The notes under the pieces were generated by a model. The model was not told the origin of the DNA and made no database searches. It was given only the letters and a program-made list of their open reading frames with translations. This document shows positions 49,806-62,495 of a stretch of 64,000 nt of DNA, one piece after another (the first letter of the stretch is position 1; every line of letters begins with the position of its first letter). The position numbers and the translations under genes are program-made. The stretch is from Tillus elongatus (lineage: Eukaryota > Arthropoda > Insecta > Coleoptera > Cleridae), in the NCBI GenBank assembly GCA_964006375.1, contig OZ023263.1, positions 140,006,636 through 140,070,635 on the forward strand, written 5' to 3'.

Positions 49806-51011
49806 TCACGGTTCTCTCGTTGAGGGACCTGCAGTGGGAAACTTTCGCTGTTGGATATCGTATTCCTCGGCTGGCGAATTTTCGTAATTTAATTCTTCGT
49901 TTACATAATTTAAATCGTAATTTGTTTCATTTATTTCATTCTCATTAAATTCTATATTATTTACATGAGCTGCTCTCCTTGGTAGCGACATTCCAGTGTT
50001 GGAACTATCTACTTCCATTGGTTCGTGATAATTCCTGTTAATATTATGATTTACATTGGGTCGACCCGGTTGATTACTGAAGTTGGGTCGCCTAAATTGA
50101 CTCGAAAAATTTTGCCTTGGCACAAATTGTTGATTTTGTCTAGGCTGGGAATTTGTGTGATTGTTTTGATTATTATGTTGTTGAAATGGTCTAAAGTTTG
50201 TTTGGAAAGGTCTCTGAAATTGTACATTCTGAAAAGGTGGGCTATTTTGTCTCTGAAAGAAAGTACGGTTCTGTCCTTCTAATTTATTATTATTATTGAA
50301 ATTCTTATTTATTGTTTTATCTCTATAATCGAAATTTTCTTCTCCGAACACGAATTTCAAAGCTTGTTATATGCTTCCAGGTGATTGGCTACGCAACACA
50401 AGGCCTATGGGATTTGGTATACCTCCCAAGAACGCTTTTAATGTTTGATTCTGGTATATGTCTTTCTTAATTAATATCACGCCTTCATTTTGCTCGCTGG
50501 GAATTAAACTCGAGATGAGCAATTGCTCTATATGACGGCATCTGTTCGCGAACGACAGTGCGTCCTCGGCAGTACGCTGTTTCAGCGTCAGCATTTCTGC
50601 TAATAAACTGTGGTTATCTCGTTGATCACTGAAATTCTGAACAGCTTCTCTCAGGTCTGCCCACGTGTTGATTATCTTTGTATTTACTATAAGGCGGGCT
50701 GTTCCCGTTAATTTAGTTTGAACATAATTTAGCAAGAAGTGATTCATATACAGATTCTCGTTTGGCACGTAGAACTGGTTCATGACCAAGTCACATGCTT
50801 TTAAAAAGTTGCCTACGTTGGCTGGTTGCCCGTCGAACTCGGGAATAGCTTTCAGGCAAAAGTCTTTGAATTGGTCTGTCATGTTGCTACTATTACTACT
50901 CTTATTAATATTTGAATGATTTACTGTTATGCTATTTTCGCTAATGCTGATTGATCTAAATCTATACTCTATGTAACATAAACTTTGTGATTCTTCCTCT
51001 GAATCAGACAT
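49806..51011 (-). pseudogene. gag: gag of the minus-strand errantivirus, one in-frame stop
   Basis: The best start is ATG at 51011 (MSDSEEESQS); an upstream TTG only lengthens the frame. The capsid-like core includes FKDFCLKAIPEFDG, LKACDLVMNQFYVPNENLYM and LLAEMLTLKQRTAEDALSFA, each with a close counterpart in the plus-strand element. A TAA near 50367 interrupts the frame, which continues unchanged to 49806. The second half is rich in Asn, Gln, Phe and Arg and has no zinc knuckle, as usual in errantiviruses. The pol frame begins in the -1 phase right at the gag stop (GTGATAGAT near 49807), the classic gag/pol frameshift layout. Confidence 0.85.
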
Positions 51012-51067
51012 ATAACGTTTCAATACAACACATAAAAATTTGGAAATGTAAAATGGGATAGCAGTAC

Positions 51068-51099
51068 ACTTACCATAATACGATGGTTGCTGCTTTCAT
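51068..51099 (-). promoter_or_regulatory. Upstream ATG and splice donor, minus-strand errantivirus leader
   Basis: Between primer site and gag, an ATG at 51099-51097 opens a short frame that runs 26 nt into a perfect donor GTAAGT (51073-51068). Two bases of an unfinished codon remain at the donor, matching the phase of the acceptor at 46243. Confidence 0.6.
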
Positions 51100-51215
51100 T
51101 TGGCTCTGCTTGGCCACTATTTCTGCTTTAACTTGGCTCTGCTTGGCTCGAATTGATTATTAGGCGTCGATACGCTTAAAAATCGATATGCTTTCGGTTT
51201 TCTAACCAATACTAA

Positions 51216-51226
51216 CGACTGCGCCA
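51216..51226 (-). promoter_or_regulatory. Primer-binding site, serine-tRNA type
   Basis: The minus strand reads TGGCGCAGTCG immediately after the 5' LTR end. The same 11 bases follow the 5' LTR of the plus-strand element, and this primer type is known from 17.6 and 297. Confidence 0.9.
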
Positions 51227-51641
51227 CTTAACTTTACGGTTAAGACGTTTGAATTTTTAAAACAATTTATTTGGTACTTTAAACAATTAAAACTTAATTA
51301 CTTAGTTACAAAAAATGAATAATACAATATACTAAAAATAAGACGATCAACCACATGTGATCTAATGTCTATGCACTCGGTGGGCAGATGACTAACTCGG
51401 AACAAGAATGAACGGTTCTACCTCTGTGAGCAGCCTCTTTATAGCCTTCCCTCCAGGCGTTGCACTATTGTCTCTGGATAAACAAGGAATCTGCTGATGT
51501 AGATTCTCACAGTGATATTCCGTTCTACTTGCACTTTGGACCTCCATAGTTGTTGGCTCCTTTATGACGACGGCTGACTCAGCGGTTCTTACCCTGGGAA
51601 AGCGACATTGTAGCATAACGGGCCATTGTTTGGGCTCCACT
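51227..51641 (-). repeat. 5' LTR of the minus-strand errantivirus
   Basis: About 415 bp, starting AGTGGAGCCC on the minus strand and ending AAGTTAAG next to the primer site. Confidence 0.9.
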
Positions 51642-51647
51642 TATCTC

Positions 51648-53220
51648 GCGCATCACATATAGCATCGCCGAGAGACTGTACAACGAAAGCAGATGCCTTC
51701 AGCTAGCGTCTGGAATCAGAGGTCTGGTAGTCGCGTTATAATTTCTAATATTGTGTGGGACACGGTTAGATATTTAACTGGGAAGTTTAGCTGTTCTACT
51801 TAGTAGTGAGAGCAGCGTGTTATTTTTGTATAAGAAGGAACGAGGGTACGTAACGGCCGTGTTCGATTATCGTAGTTTGAAAGGTTAGTTATACTACGGC
51901 AATTTAGGAAGTAGATTTGCAAACTGAAATAAATAACTGGGTAATTTATTGATGCTGTTCTATGTGTAATATTAACAGCGTGTTAGGATTGAAAGTGTAT
52001 ACAGGGTGTTCTGTATGTAGGAGTCACAAAACTGTTCACGTCTTTACCCATTTAAGGGAAGTCAAAATCAGGTAAATGATTATACTGTGTTATAGTGGTT
52101 CTAGGGTGTTTGGCGAAGTGTAACATGCTGTACTTAGTGGTCCACGTTAGGTCTAAATGACTTATTGTCCTTGGATAAATCATGGAGCTACTCTGAATGG
52201 TATGTGATCGCTAGACGTGGTGGTTGATTAGCTAAAGTGCCCAGCCTAGATAAGTGACAAGCTGATCGCGTTTTTTACCCCTATAAGTGGAACATGGGCA
52301 CGGAGAGTGCTGATTAAACGGGTGATAGTTAATATTTAGTGTGTCCGGAAACAGGTGCTGTACTGGGTGGCCCACGTTTATCCTGAGGGACGGATGTCCT
52401 TAGGAGAAGCATGGGGCTGCTCGGAATGGTACGTAACCGCTGGATGGGGCTGTTAATTATACAGGGTGTTCGACAGAAATTGCTGTGCTGATGTTAATAT
52501 GACGCTTCATTTATTGTAAATAGCACAAATATTATTCTAGTCGAATATTATTGTATTTTTAAATATTAACGTATTTGTATCGTTTACACTATGAAAAAAA
52601 TGTCTTATTAGAGATAATGTTATCTGGCCTGAGATATGGTTTCCCTTTAATCGCATGAAATGTAGCGAATTTTTAGTTATCTTAATTTATGAATTTTTAT
52701 TATTGTAACTTTCGTTTGTAGATATTTTAAATATTATTAGAAGCTTTTATGAAATTAGTTGCGTTTCACTGCACTGCCTGTAGATAGTTGCACCAGTGTA
52801 TGTGTGGTAAAGCTAGAATCCTGTGACGGATTGTAACTAGCGTAGGTATGTCTTAAGAGATATTTACCTGTTTATAATATTTCTGCTTCCAACTTTGTAA
52901 GCTAGGAAAACAGCCATTATTCGGGAGTAAGTAATTAAAACCTACTTAACTCCCGAGAACTCTACGGGATATAACAATTTTCGACCCCTGGCTATAGTTT
53001 TATTCTCCACTCGGCTACCCTAGGCCAAGCCTGTTATGAAACAGTAACTTTGTGGTGTTCTACGAGGGCCTTAGCAGAAGTCCTCACGGAGATCTGACTT
53101 CGTCCTATTTAATAGGGAATAAAGATGGCACCCGAGGATATGTAACTTAGAATATTTAGGTCACGCCCGAATGACGGATTGGCAACTCATCCGTCGGGCT
53201 TCTGCTTAGCCGAGGCATCA
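51648..53220. other. Unassigned DNA with a diverged duplication
   Basis: No gene recognised. The blocks at about 52095-52240 and 52345-52490 resemble each other: both have '...GTGGYCCACGTT', 'GTCCTTRG', 'ATGGRGCTRCTC.GAATGGTA', then '.AACCGCTRGA'. 'TACAGGGTGTTC' occurs near 52000 and 52458, a motif common in small insect transposons. This may be an old, internally duplicated non-coding repeat. Confidence 0.4.
53163..53205. other. Hairpin of unknown role
   Basis: 'GCCCGAATGACGGAT' and 'ATCCGTCGGGC' pair around a 9-base loop, with a two-base bulge. It stands just before a (TA)n tract. No poly-T run follows. Confidence 0.4.
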
Positions 53221-53223
53221 CAA

Positions 53224-53314
<91 letters not shown>
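53224..53314. repeat. (TA)n microsatellite
   Basis: About 45 TA units. Confidence 0.98.
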
Positions 53315-54058
<744 letters not shown>

Positions 54059-54060
54059 AT

Positions 54061-54080
54061 TGTCGCCTAAATGTGGGAGC
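54061..54080 (+). promoter_or_regulatory. Possible primer-binding site
   Basis: TGTCGCCTAAATGTGGGAGC resembles the lysine-tRNA primer type and the site of the LARD-like element (TGGCACCCAAGTCGTGGGAC), and is placed just before the gag-like gene. Weak on its own. Confidence 0.35.
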
Positions 54081-55112
54081 TTTCCAGGCCCGTAGAGAAA
54101 ATAAACAACAAAGTAAGGTAATTAAAGATAAAAAAGGAAATATGTCTAATAAAAAGATGACCACTAGGAGCAAAGCCACAACAAGAGATAGACATAATCG
54201 TGAGAAAGAAGAAACAGAAGAAAATAGGCCAACGTTGATGCAGATGATGAGGTATATACAAGGTATGGGTCTGAATATAAGTCAAATTATGGCAGATATG
54301 AAACTTGATATAAAAAAAGTAAGAAAGATCTGAATCAGAGTATGTATGGCTTGAAACAAGATATGAATGACATGAGCCAAGAAATAAATGAGAACATGAA
54401 TGACAGGTTCGATAAGATAAAAGAAAGTATGACAAAATTTTATCGAACAAGAGCAGAATATGAGGCAAGTGATTGAGAGATTGGATAATATAGATAGAAA
54501 GATCACAGAAAAACATGTAGAAATGAAGGTGAAAGAGGCAAACGGGGCAGAACGAAAGTTGGAAAGTAAAGTAGAGACAGGGATGGATGTAGTCCGTAAG
54601 ATTATAGTAAAAAAATGGGAGCGAATGATGAACAAAATTATAGAGAAAGTGAACGAAAGCAGTCAGCGAATGAGAGGTGCTAGAAAGATGAGCAAACGCA
54701 AAATGGACAAATATGAAATCGAAATTAACAACAGGTGAGAGAAAGTAATGGAAAACCGGAAAATTTGAGAGAAGAGGCAGATATAAAGCTGAACTTGGGG
54801 AAGAAAAGGATGAGAGAAGAAATAGAAGAAAGTTTTGAACAAAAATGGACAAGAGCAGAGAGACAAGGAATGGGGAATAGAAGAAACAAAAAGAAACGAG
54901 CAAACCTAGAAGAAATCAAGAATAGGGGAGACAACTTTAAGTGAAAACGTAAAGCAAATAATGGGTATCGACGTGAAAACAAGTATAATAACGATGGAAC
55001 GTACATGTATAAATGCAATAGGAACGAGGGTAATTACAACGACGATTTTAAAATAGAATACAATGCCAGACAAGGGGAAGAATCAGATGAAAGCAATAAA
55101 CAATCGACTTAA
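54073..55112 (+). pseudogene. gag: gag-like coiled-coil gene with frameshifts
   Basis: Three consecutive frames (54073-54333, 54460-54738, 54735-54944), linked by readable sequence between them, give a highly charged protein: a Lys/Arg/Thr-rich start, QMMRYIQGMGLNISQIMADM, then long coiled-coil-like segments (DMSQEINENMNDRFDKIKES; IERLDNIDRKITEKHVEMKV). A tail rich in Asn, Tyr and Gly runs to a stop near 55112. Composition, order and position after a primer-like site match the gag-like gene of the LARD-like element at 9524-10367, although sequence identity is low. Probably gag of a related LTR element; no pol follows, except a possible protease scrap near 55645-55705. Confidence 0.55.
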
Positions 55113-55290
55113 GTATGTCGTTAAATAGCATTTTAGAAACTTTTAGGTAACGATAGCAGCAAAATTCAAAACAGTCGACCTAAGTATGTCGTTAAACTGC
55201 ATTTTAAAAACTTTTTGGAAACGATAGCAGCAAAATTCAAAACAATCAACCTAAGTATGTCGGTAAACTGCCTATTTTAAATTGTTGGAA
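55090..55290. repeat. Three tandem units of about 77 bp
   Basis: Units carry 'AACAATCGACTTAAGTATGT', 'CGTTAAACTGCATTTTA' and 'ACGATAGCAGCAAAATTCAA' with small changes. They begin at the end of the gag-like frame. Confidence 0.9.
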
Positions 55291-56762
<1,472 letters not shown>

Positions 56763-57023
56763 AGATAGCCCCGCCCTTGGACATGCTGTATGCTATAAAT
56801 TGTTCATTTATTTACCATCTACTTGTGTCAATGTCATAATTTTAACTAGGTAATGTAAATTGTAAATGTATTTTGTGCAGTATTTCTGCAATATTTTTAA
56901 AGATAGATTAATGTTGGGTGTCGATTTCATGGATATTTGTAGGAACGCAGCCGTATGCTAGAAAAACATATGACCTGGGAACATAACTGCACTAATACTG
57001 TATTACCAAAAGCCAATTATGTT

Positions 57024-57421
57024 AGTGGAACTTTTACCATTCGTATTATAACGTTATCATATTATTTTGTCTTTAATCAATATACAACAAACACACTTAA
57101 TTATAATATAATTATTAGTACGTGACAATTATAATAGAACTTTCACTATTTTATATTTTATCTTGTTATCAGTAAATTCTAGAATAGCTATTAGTACGTG
57201 CCGCGTGATATCGCGACACCAACCTTTCACCTATTTACTTAAACGATAATTGTATCTAAATTATTTATTGATTATTGTATTGTATTATATAAACTCAGAT
57301 TTTGTAAAACAGCAGTCAGTCTTGTTCACAATAAAGTTAGTGTAAATAACTTGTAGAGCTTGGCTCATTTCTTTATCAAATAAATTAATCTTTTAAAGGG
57401 GTAAACTACCCCTAATTTGAT
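57024..57421 (+). repeat. 5' LTR of the plus-strand errantivirus (left limit inferred)
   Basis: The right end is fixed by the primer site that follows. The left limit is placed at AGTGGAAC (57024) because the related LTR at 51641 starts AGTGGAGC and the length then agrees (about 397 versus 415 bp). Inside, TATATAAACTCAG (about 57287) is a TATA-like promoter and CAATAAAG (about 57330) a polyadenylation signal. The matching 3' LTR is outside the window, so the limit is provisional. Confidence 0.65.
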
Positions 57422-57432
57422 TGGCGCAGTCG
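57422..57432 (+). promoter_or_regulatory. Primer-binding site, serine-tRNA type
   Basis: TGGCGCAGTCG directly after the LTR end, identical to the site of the minus-strand errantivirus (51216-51226). Confidence 0.92.
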
Positions 57433-57531
57433 AGTAGATTTCGAAAGGGTTGTTTGCGGATAAAACTCCCTTCTGTTTCAACAGTTTATTCGAAAGAAGA
57501 ACCACTTCCCAGCATCCAACAGCAGCAAGTT

Positions 57532-57554
57532 ATGAAGACACAGTACATGTAAGT
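57532..57554 (+). promoter_or_regulatory. Upstream ATG and splice donor in the leader
   Basis: ATG at 57532-57534 opens a 17 nt frame ending at a perfect donor GTAAGT (57549-57554), upstream of the gag ATG. Two bases of an incomplete codon remain at the donor, as in the minus-strand copy. Confidence 0.65.
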
Positions 57555-57599
57555 CATTCATTCCTTTATTACTTTTCCTTATTTTGTGTATGCATATTT

Positions 57600-60500
57600 A
57601 TGACAGAATTCGAAGACATTATTAGTCAATTTAATAAACTTAAAATTAACCAAGAAACCTTAAATAATATTTCAAAGGGTTTAAAAACTAATTCTCTTGA
57701 CAAACTTAAAAAACCTAAAATGGCAACTCCACAATTTCAAGAATTCTACTTAAGAATGATCCCAGATTTTCACGGAAATTCCGCCGAACTAGCTGGTTTC
57801 CTGAAAAGCTGCGACCTCATAATGAACCAATTTTATAACCCCCAAGATAACACTCTATACCTCAATCATTTTCTTTTGTCATATATTATAAGTAAATTGC
57901 ATGGCCCAGCACAAACTATTGTTAACACGAAAAACTTTTCTAATTGGTATGAACTACGTGCTACATTGGTCTCAAATTTTGCAGACATTAGAGACGAATC
58001 TAGTTTATTAGCAGATCTTTTACTTTTAAAACAAAATTATAATGAAAAAGCATTAGATTTTAGCAACAGATGTAGATGTGTTGAACAATTGTTAGTTTCA
58101 AATTTAATTTGTAGTGAATCGAATGAACAAATTCGATTAATTAAAATGAAAACATATTCAGACTTGACTCTTAAGGCATTTTTAGGACGTTTAAAAAATC
58201 CGTTAGGTACAATAGTCAGATCACAAAACCCCAGTGATATAGAAACCGCATTAAAATTCATTATCGAAGAAGAAAATTATGAATATAGAAATAATAACTT
58301 TCTTAATAAAAAACCGAATAAATTCGACGAAAAAAATAATTTTCACACTCAAAAACATCCATTTTTCCATAATAAAAACCCAAACAATTTCCCCCAAAAT
58401 CATTCTAATTTTCATCAAAGAAATAATCCTTCACCAAACTTCTCTCAAAGACCCAACTTCCAAAATAACAAAAATTTTTATAATAACAATCATTTTCAAC
58501 CCCCAAACCAACAAAGAAATCAATTTTCATTTAATCGTCCTAACCCTCATTACAATAATTTTTCAAATCGCTTTAATCCTATAAATAAAACACATTCTGG
58601 TAATTTTTCAAAAATGGACACAACCTCTGGTAGACATGTACAAATGCATAATAGCCAACGTCCAAAATTCATCGTAGAAGAACTCCATAACCAAGAACTT
58701 TCCCAAGAGTCTGAAGAATTCCCTGAACCAAATTTTCCTCAAGAAAATGAAAATTTTCCCAAAACCAGACCCGTCCCATCAGCAAACATAATTGAAATCC
58801 ACAACCATAATGTAGAATTACCATATATTTACATCCCTGAAATCCCAGGAAAATTTCTCATTGATACTGGTAGTTCTAGGTGTTTGATAAATAAAGAAAT
58901 AGCACTAAAACAATTTAAAAATTTTATAAGAAAAGAAAATTTTGAGATTAGAACTGCACATAAAGTCAGCGTACATGATTCGTGTGTAGATATAAAATTA
59001 CCTTCTCTTAAAAATATTTTACAAACATTTTATATATTTAATTTTAACCCCAAATATGTAGGCTTATTAGGTTTAGATTTTTTAAATAAAGTAAATGCGA
59101 AGTTAGACTTTAAACAAAATAAGTTAGTTTTTGGTGACAGAGTTTTTCAAATGTATATTGGAACTCGTCAACCTATCTTAAAAACAGAAATCGAAGCACA
59201 TACGTGCAAAATTTTAAAAATACCGGTTAATCAAGCCAACGGTGTAGGCATTTTAAATGAATATAAATTAAATAACGTAGAAATACCAAATTCTTTTGTA
59301 AAAATAGAAAATTTTAACACTTATGTAGGTGTGCATAATAATTCTGATGAATCAAAAACGTTTATCATAAACGAACCATTAGAGATAGAAAACGATTATG
59401 AAGAAAGAGTTAATAAATTTTCAGAGAAAATATCGCCTAAAATAAAAAAGGAAATTGTAGAGCAACTTAGAGTAGATCATTTGAATAGTGAAGAAGCTAA
59501 TGCTATAAAAAATATTTGTAACGAATACATAGATATTTTTCATCATGAAGATGTACCCTTAACGTCAACTAATGCGGTTAAACACAAACTAAGACTAAAA
59601 GATGAAACCCCTATCTTTAATAAAATCTATAGGTACCCCCATGTACATAAAGAAGAAGTAGCTAATCAAATAAATAAAATGTTAACACAAGGTATCATAA
59701 GACCTAGCGTATCCCCATGGTCTTCGCCCTTATGGGTTGTATCAAAAAAACCAGACGCCAGTGGTAAACAAAAATGGCGAATCGTAATTGACTACAGAAA
59801 GTTAAATGAGCAAACAATTGACGACAAATATCCCCTTCCAAACATTACGGACATTTTAGATAATTTAGGTAGAGCCCAATATTTCACTACCCTTGATCTC
59901 GCTTCTGGATTTCACCAAATTGAAATGCACCCTGACGATATTGAAAAAACTGCCTTTTCCACTGAGCATGGTCATTACGAGCACGTCAGAATGCCTTTCG
60001 GGATGAAAAATTCTCCCAGTACTTTCATGCGTCTAATGGACAATGTCCTTAGGGATCTCCAAAATAAAATTTGCTTAGTTTATATGGATGACATTATTAT
60101 TTACTCCTCTTCTCTTCAAGAACACATTGGTCGACTTAAACAAGTTTTCCAAAGGTTAAGAAATTTCAGACTAAAAGTCCAACTAGACAAAAGCGAATTT
60201 CTAAAAAAAGAAACTTCCTTCTTAGGTCATATTATCACACCCCAAGGCATTAAAGCGAATCCAGATAAAATTAAAGTCATTCAGCAGTTTCCTATCCCCA
60301 CAACTCAAAAACAAATTAAATCTTTCTTAGGTCTTCTAGGTTACTATCGTAAATTTATTCATAACTTTGCCTTTATTACAAAACCCCTAACGAAATGTCT
60401 CAAGAAAAATGCAAAAGTTATTCATGACCAATCTTTTATCGAAGCTTTTGAAAAATGCAAAGAAATTTTATCTAATGATCCAATTCTTCAAACCCCTGAC

Positions 60501-62495
60501 TTTTCCAAACCCTTCATATTAACAACAGATGCTTCAAATTTTGCAATCGGTGCAATTCTTTCACAAGGCCCTATTGGCCAAGACAAACCCATTGCTTATG
60601 CCAGTAGGACATTAAACGAAAGTGAAACTAGATATTCCACTATAGAAAAGGAACTCCTCGCTATCGTATGGTCAACAAAACATTTCCGTCCCTATCTTTT
60701 TGGAAGAAAATTCACGATCTATACCGATCACAAACCCTTACAATGGGTATTTTCCCTGAAAGAACCCAATTCAAAACTTTTAAGATGGCGTTTAAGACTA
60801 GAAGAATTTGACTATGATATTTGTTATAAAAAGGGAAAATCTAATACCAATGCCGATTGTTTATCTAGAATAGAAATCCACCCTATAGATAATATAGATC
60901 AATCGTCGATCATAGCAGAACCCGGAGAATCTTTAAATATTAATGACTTGGATGACTTAGTAAATCAAACGTACGATGAAATAATGAATAATACTAATAA
61001 TTATAATAATAATAATGAAAATAATAATAATAATAATAATATTGATAATGAGGAAAACGAAACAATTCACTCAGAAGTAGACTTTACATCTGCCCCCGGT
61101 ATACCTATTTTAGACGAAAGAATTAATAATAAACCTCAACAAATCAGAATAAAAGAAATCAATACTATCTCTGATGTAAGAGTAATTCCACGTAAACTAG
61201 ATTTTAGAACAATATTCGATATATCTGTTCCACCAAGTATAAGTGACAAAAAAATATTAAAAACCCTTAAAGAAATATGTATCCCAAAAATTAATAATTA
61301 TTTTTATTTTTCTTCAGAAAACATGTATAAGAAATTCAGTAATATAGTTTGTAAATATTTTAATAAAGAAAACGCCCCAAAATTCTTTAAATGTAATAAA
61401 CTGGTAGAAGACGAAAATGACAAAACGACACAAGAAGAAATTATAACTCGTTACCATCAAGGTAAAACAAACCATAGAGGCATAATTGAAACATACAATA
61501 GGCTTAAACAAATGTATTACTGGCCTAATATGAAAAATACAATCACTGATTATATAAACCAGTGCGAATTTTGCAAAAATCACAAATATGAAAGAAATCC
61601 TTTAAGAATTCCTCTAGAAATTACCCAAACCCCTTCTAAACCATTCGAAAATTTACATATAGATACATTTAAGATTGACAACGCTAACTTTTTAACAATT
61701 ATAGACACTTTTACTAAATTAGCACAAGCTTATCACCTTAAATCAAAAAACCAAGTAGACGTAGCAGATGCCCTAGTAAACTTTTTTCAACATTTTGGCA
61801 CTCCCTCGTATATAACCCTGGACCAAGGTTCCGAATTTACCAGTTCCACAATAAGAGAACTTTTAAATTTATATAACATAAAAATACATTTTATAACTGT
61901 CCAGCATCCCAGATCTAATTCACCTGTCGAAAGACTACACTCTACTTTAATAGAACATTACCGACTACTAAAACATAAATTTCCAAAAGACAGACCAGAG
62001 AAAATTATGCCATACTGTATTATTGCTTACAATAGCAGTGTACATTCTAGCACAAATTTTGCCCCTTTTGAACTATGTTTTGGCACAACTAATACTACAG
62101 ACCCCCTATCAATTCAATTTGAGAAAAATATTCTTGAAAATTACAACAATATTCACAAACAAAAAATGTCTCATATTTATAACGCAGTAAACGGAAAATT
62201 AAGAAAAGACAAAAAACGAATAATTAACAAACGAAACGTAAGCACTAATAACCCTTTTAAAATAGGAGATCGTGTACTAAAGAAAAATAATTCACCAAGA
62301 AAAAAGAAATCAGCAAATTTATATTCTGGTCCTTACATAATTACAGACATCCTTCCTCATAATAAATATATTATCCACCATACTTCCCTACAACAATCTG
62401 AAACTTCCCATGCTGACAATCTCCGATTTGTTCCAGAATCTTCGTCACCCTCATCATCGAATTCACAACAAGCACAAACTTCATCAAGAAGGTAA
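57600..62495 (+). CDS. gag-pol: Gag-Pol polyprotein of an apparently intact errantivirus
   Basis: One uninterrupted ORF of 1,631 codons from ATG at 57600 (MTEFEDII); the frame is open back to 57450 but with no other ATG. Gag core: FQEFYLRMIPDFHGN (about residues 46-60), LKSCDLIMNQFYNPQDN, LADLLLLKQNYNEKALDFSN; then an Asn/Phe-rich tail without zinc knuckle (about 235-330). Protease: DTG at 422-424. Reverse transcriptase: IDYRKLNEQT (near 730), catalytic YMDD at 828-831. RNase H: TTDAS with D977, YTDHKPLQW further on. An Asn-rich linker encoded by (AAT)n near 61014. Integrase: HHCC region (about 1285-1330), D1355, D1408, E1444 (35 residues between the last two), then a basic C-terminus. All catalytic residues are kept. 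Errantiviruses usually have gag and pol in different frames; here they are fused. Part of an insect endogenous retrovirus life cycle: capsid, cDNA synthesis, integration. Confidence 0.95.
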   Translation: MTEFEDIISQFNKLKINQETLNNISKGLKTNSLDKLKKPKMATPQFQEFYLRMIPDFHGNSAELAGFLKSCDLIMNQFYNPQDNTLYLNHFLLSYIISKLHGPAQTIVNTKNFSNWYELRATLVSNFADIRDESSLLADLLLLKQNYNEKALDFSNRCRCVEQLLVSNLICSESNEQIRLIKMKTYSDLTLKAFLGRLKNPLGTIVRSQNPSDIETALKFIIEEENYEYRNNNFLNKKPNKFDEKNNFHTQKHPFFHNKNPNNFPQNHSNFHQRNNPSPNFSQRPNFQNNKNFYNNNHFQPPNQQRNQFSFNRPNPHYNNFSNRFNPINKTHSGNFSKMDTTSGRHVQMHNSQRPKFIVEELHNQELSQESEEFPEPNFPQENENFPKTRPVPSANIIEIHNHNVELPYIYIPEIPGKFLIDTGSSRCLINKEIALKQFKNFIRKENFEIRTAHKVSVHDSCVDIKLPSLKNILQTFYIFNFNPKYVGLLGLDFLNKVNAKLDFKQNKLVFGDRVFQMYIGTRQPILKTEIEAHTCKILKIPVNQANGVGILNEYKLNNVEIPNSFVKIENFNTYVGVHNNSDESKTFIINEPLEIENDYEERVNKFSEKISPKIKKEIVEQLRVDHLNSEEANAIKNICNEYIDIFHHEDVPLTSTNAVKHKLRLKDETPIFNKIYRYPHVHKEEVANQINKMLTQGIIRPSVSPWSSPLWVVSKKPDASGKQKWRIVIDYRKLNEQTIDDKYPLPNITDILDNLGRAQYFTTLDLASGFHQIEMHPDDIEKTAFSTEHGHYEHVRMPFGMKNSPSTFMRLMDNVLRDLQNKICLVYMDDIIIYSSSLQEHIGRLKQVFQRLRNFRLKVQLDKSEFLKKETSFLGHIITPQGIKANPDKIKVIQQFPIPTTQKQIKSFLGLLGYYRKFIHNFAFITKPLTKCLKKNAKVIHDQSFIEAFEKCKEILSNDPILQTPDFSKPFILTTDASNFAIGAILSQGPIGQDKPIAYASRTLNESETRYSTIEKELLAIVWSTKHFRPYLFGRKFTIYTDHKPLQWVFSLKEPNSKLLRWRLRLEEFDYDICYKKGKSNTNADCLSRIEIHPIDNIDQSSIIAEPGESLNINDLDDLVNQTYDEIMNNTNNYNNNNENNNNNNNIDNEENETIHSEVDFTSAPGIPILDERINNKPQQIRIKEINTISDVRVIPRKLDFRTIFDISVPPSISDKKILKTLKEICIPKINNYFYFSSENMYKKFSNIVCKYFNKENAPKFFKCNKLVEDENDKTTQEEIITRYHQGKTNHRGIIETYNRLKQMYYWPNMKNTITDYINQCEFCKNHKYERNPLRIPLEITQTPSKPFENLHIDTFKIDNANFLTIIDTFTKLAQAYHLKSKNQVDVADALVNFFQHFGTPSYITLDQGSEFTSSTIRELLNLYNIKIHFITVQHPRSNSPVERLHSTLIEHYRLLKHKFPKDRPEKIMPYCIIAYNSSVHSSTNFAPFELCFGTTNTTDPLSIQFEKNILENYNNIHKQKMSHIYNAVNGKLRKDKKRIINKRNVSTNNPFKIGDRVLKKNNSPRKKKSANLYSGPYIITDILPHNKYIIHHTSLQQSETSHADNLRFVPESSSPSSSNSQQAQTSSRR
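62421..62436 (+). promoter_or_regulatory. Predicted splice acceptor for env
   Basis: CTCCGATTTGTTCCAG, with AG at 62435-62436, lies within the end of pol. The first exon base completes the codon left open at the 57548 donor boundary, and the frame entered is exactly that of env. Confidence 0.6.

Larger units (their letters stand above)
44155..51641 (-). mobile_element. Errantivirus (17.6/297-like) with both LTRs, mutated
   Basis: An insect endogenous retrovirus about 7.5 kb long on the minus strand. Flanking LTRs of about 416 bp, a serine-tRNA-type primer site, gag, pol (protease, RT, RNase H, integrase), env and a polypurine tract are all in place and in order. Gag contains an in-frame stop, pol has several frameshifts/stops and env is interrupted at 45498, so it is not active. 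The two LTRs differ at about 11 positions (about 97% identical by eye), much older than the LARD-like element. I could not find a clean target duplication. Confidence 0.93.

Noticed and set aside
44151..51651. Target-site duplication of the minus-strand errantivirus
   Set aside because: The flanks (GCGA on the left, TATC/CGCG on the right) do not match cleanly, so no duplication is claimed.
54067..54903. 278-codon minus-strand frame rich in Phe, Leu and Ser
   Set aside because: It is the antisense shadow of the purine-rich coiled-coil gag-like gene on the plus strand.
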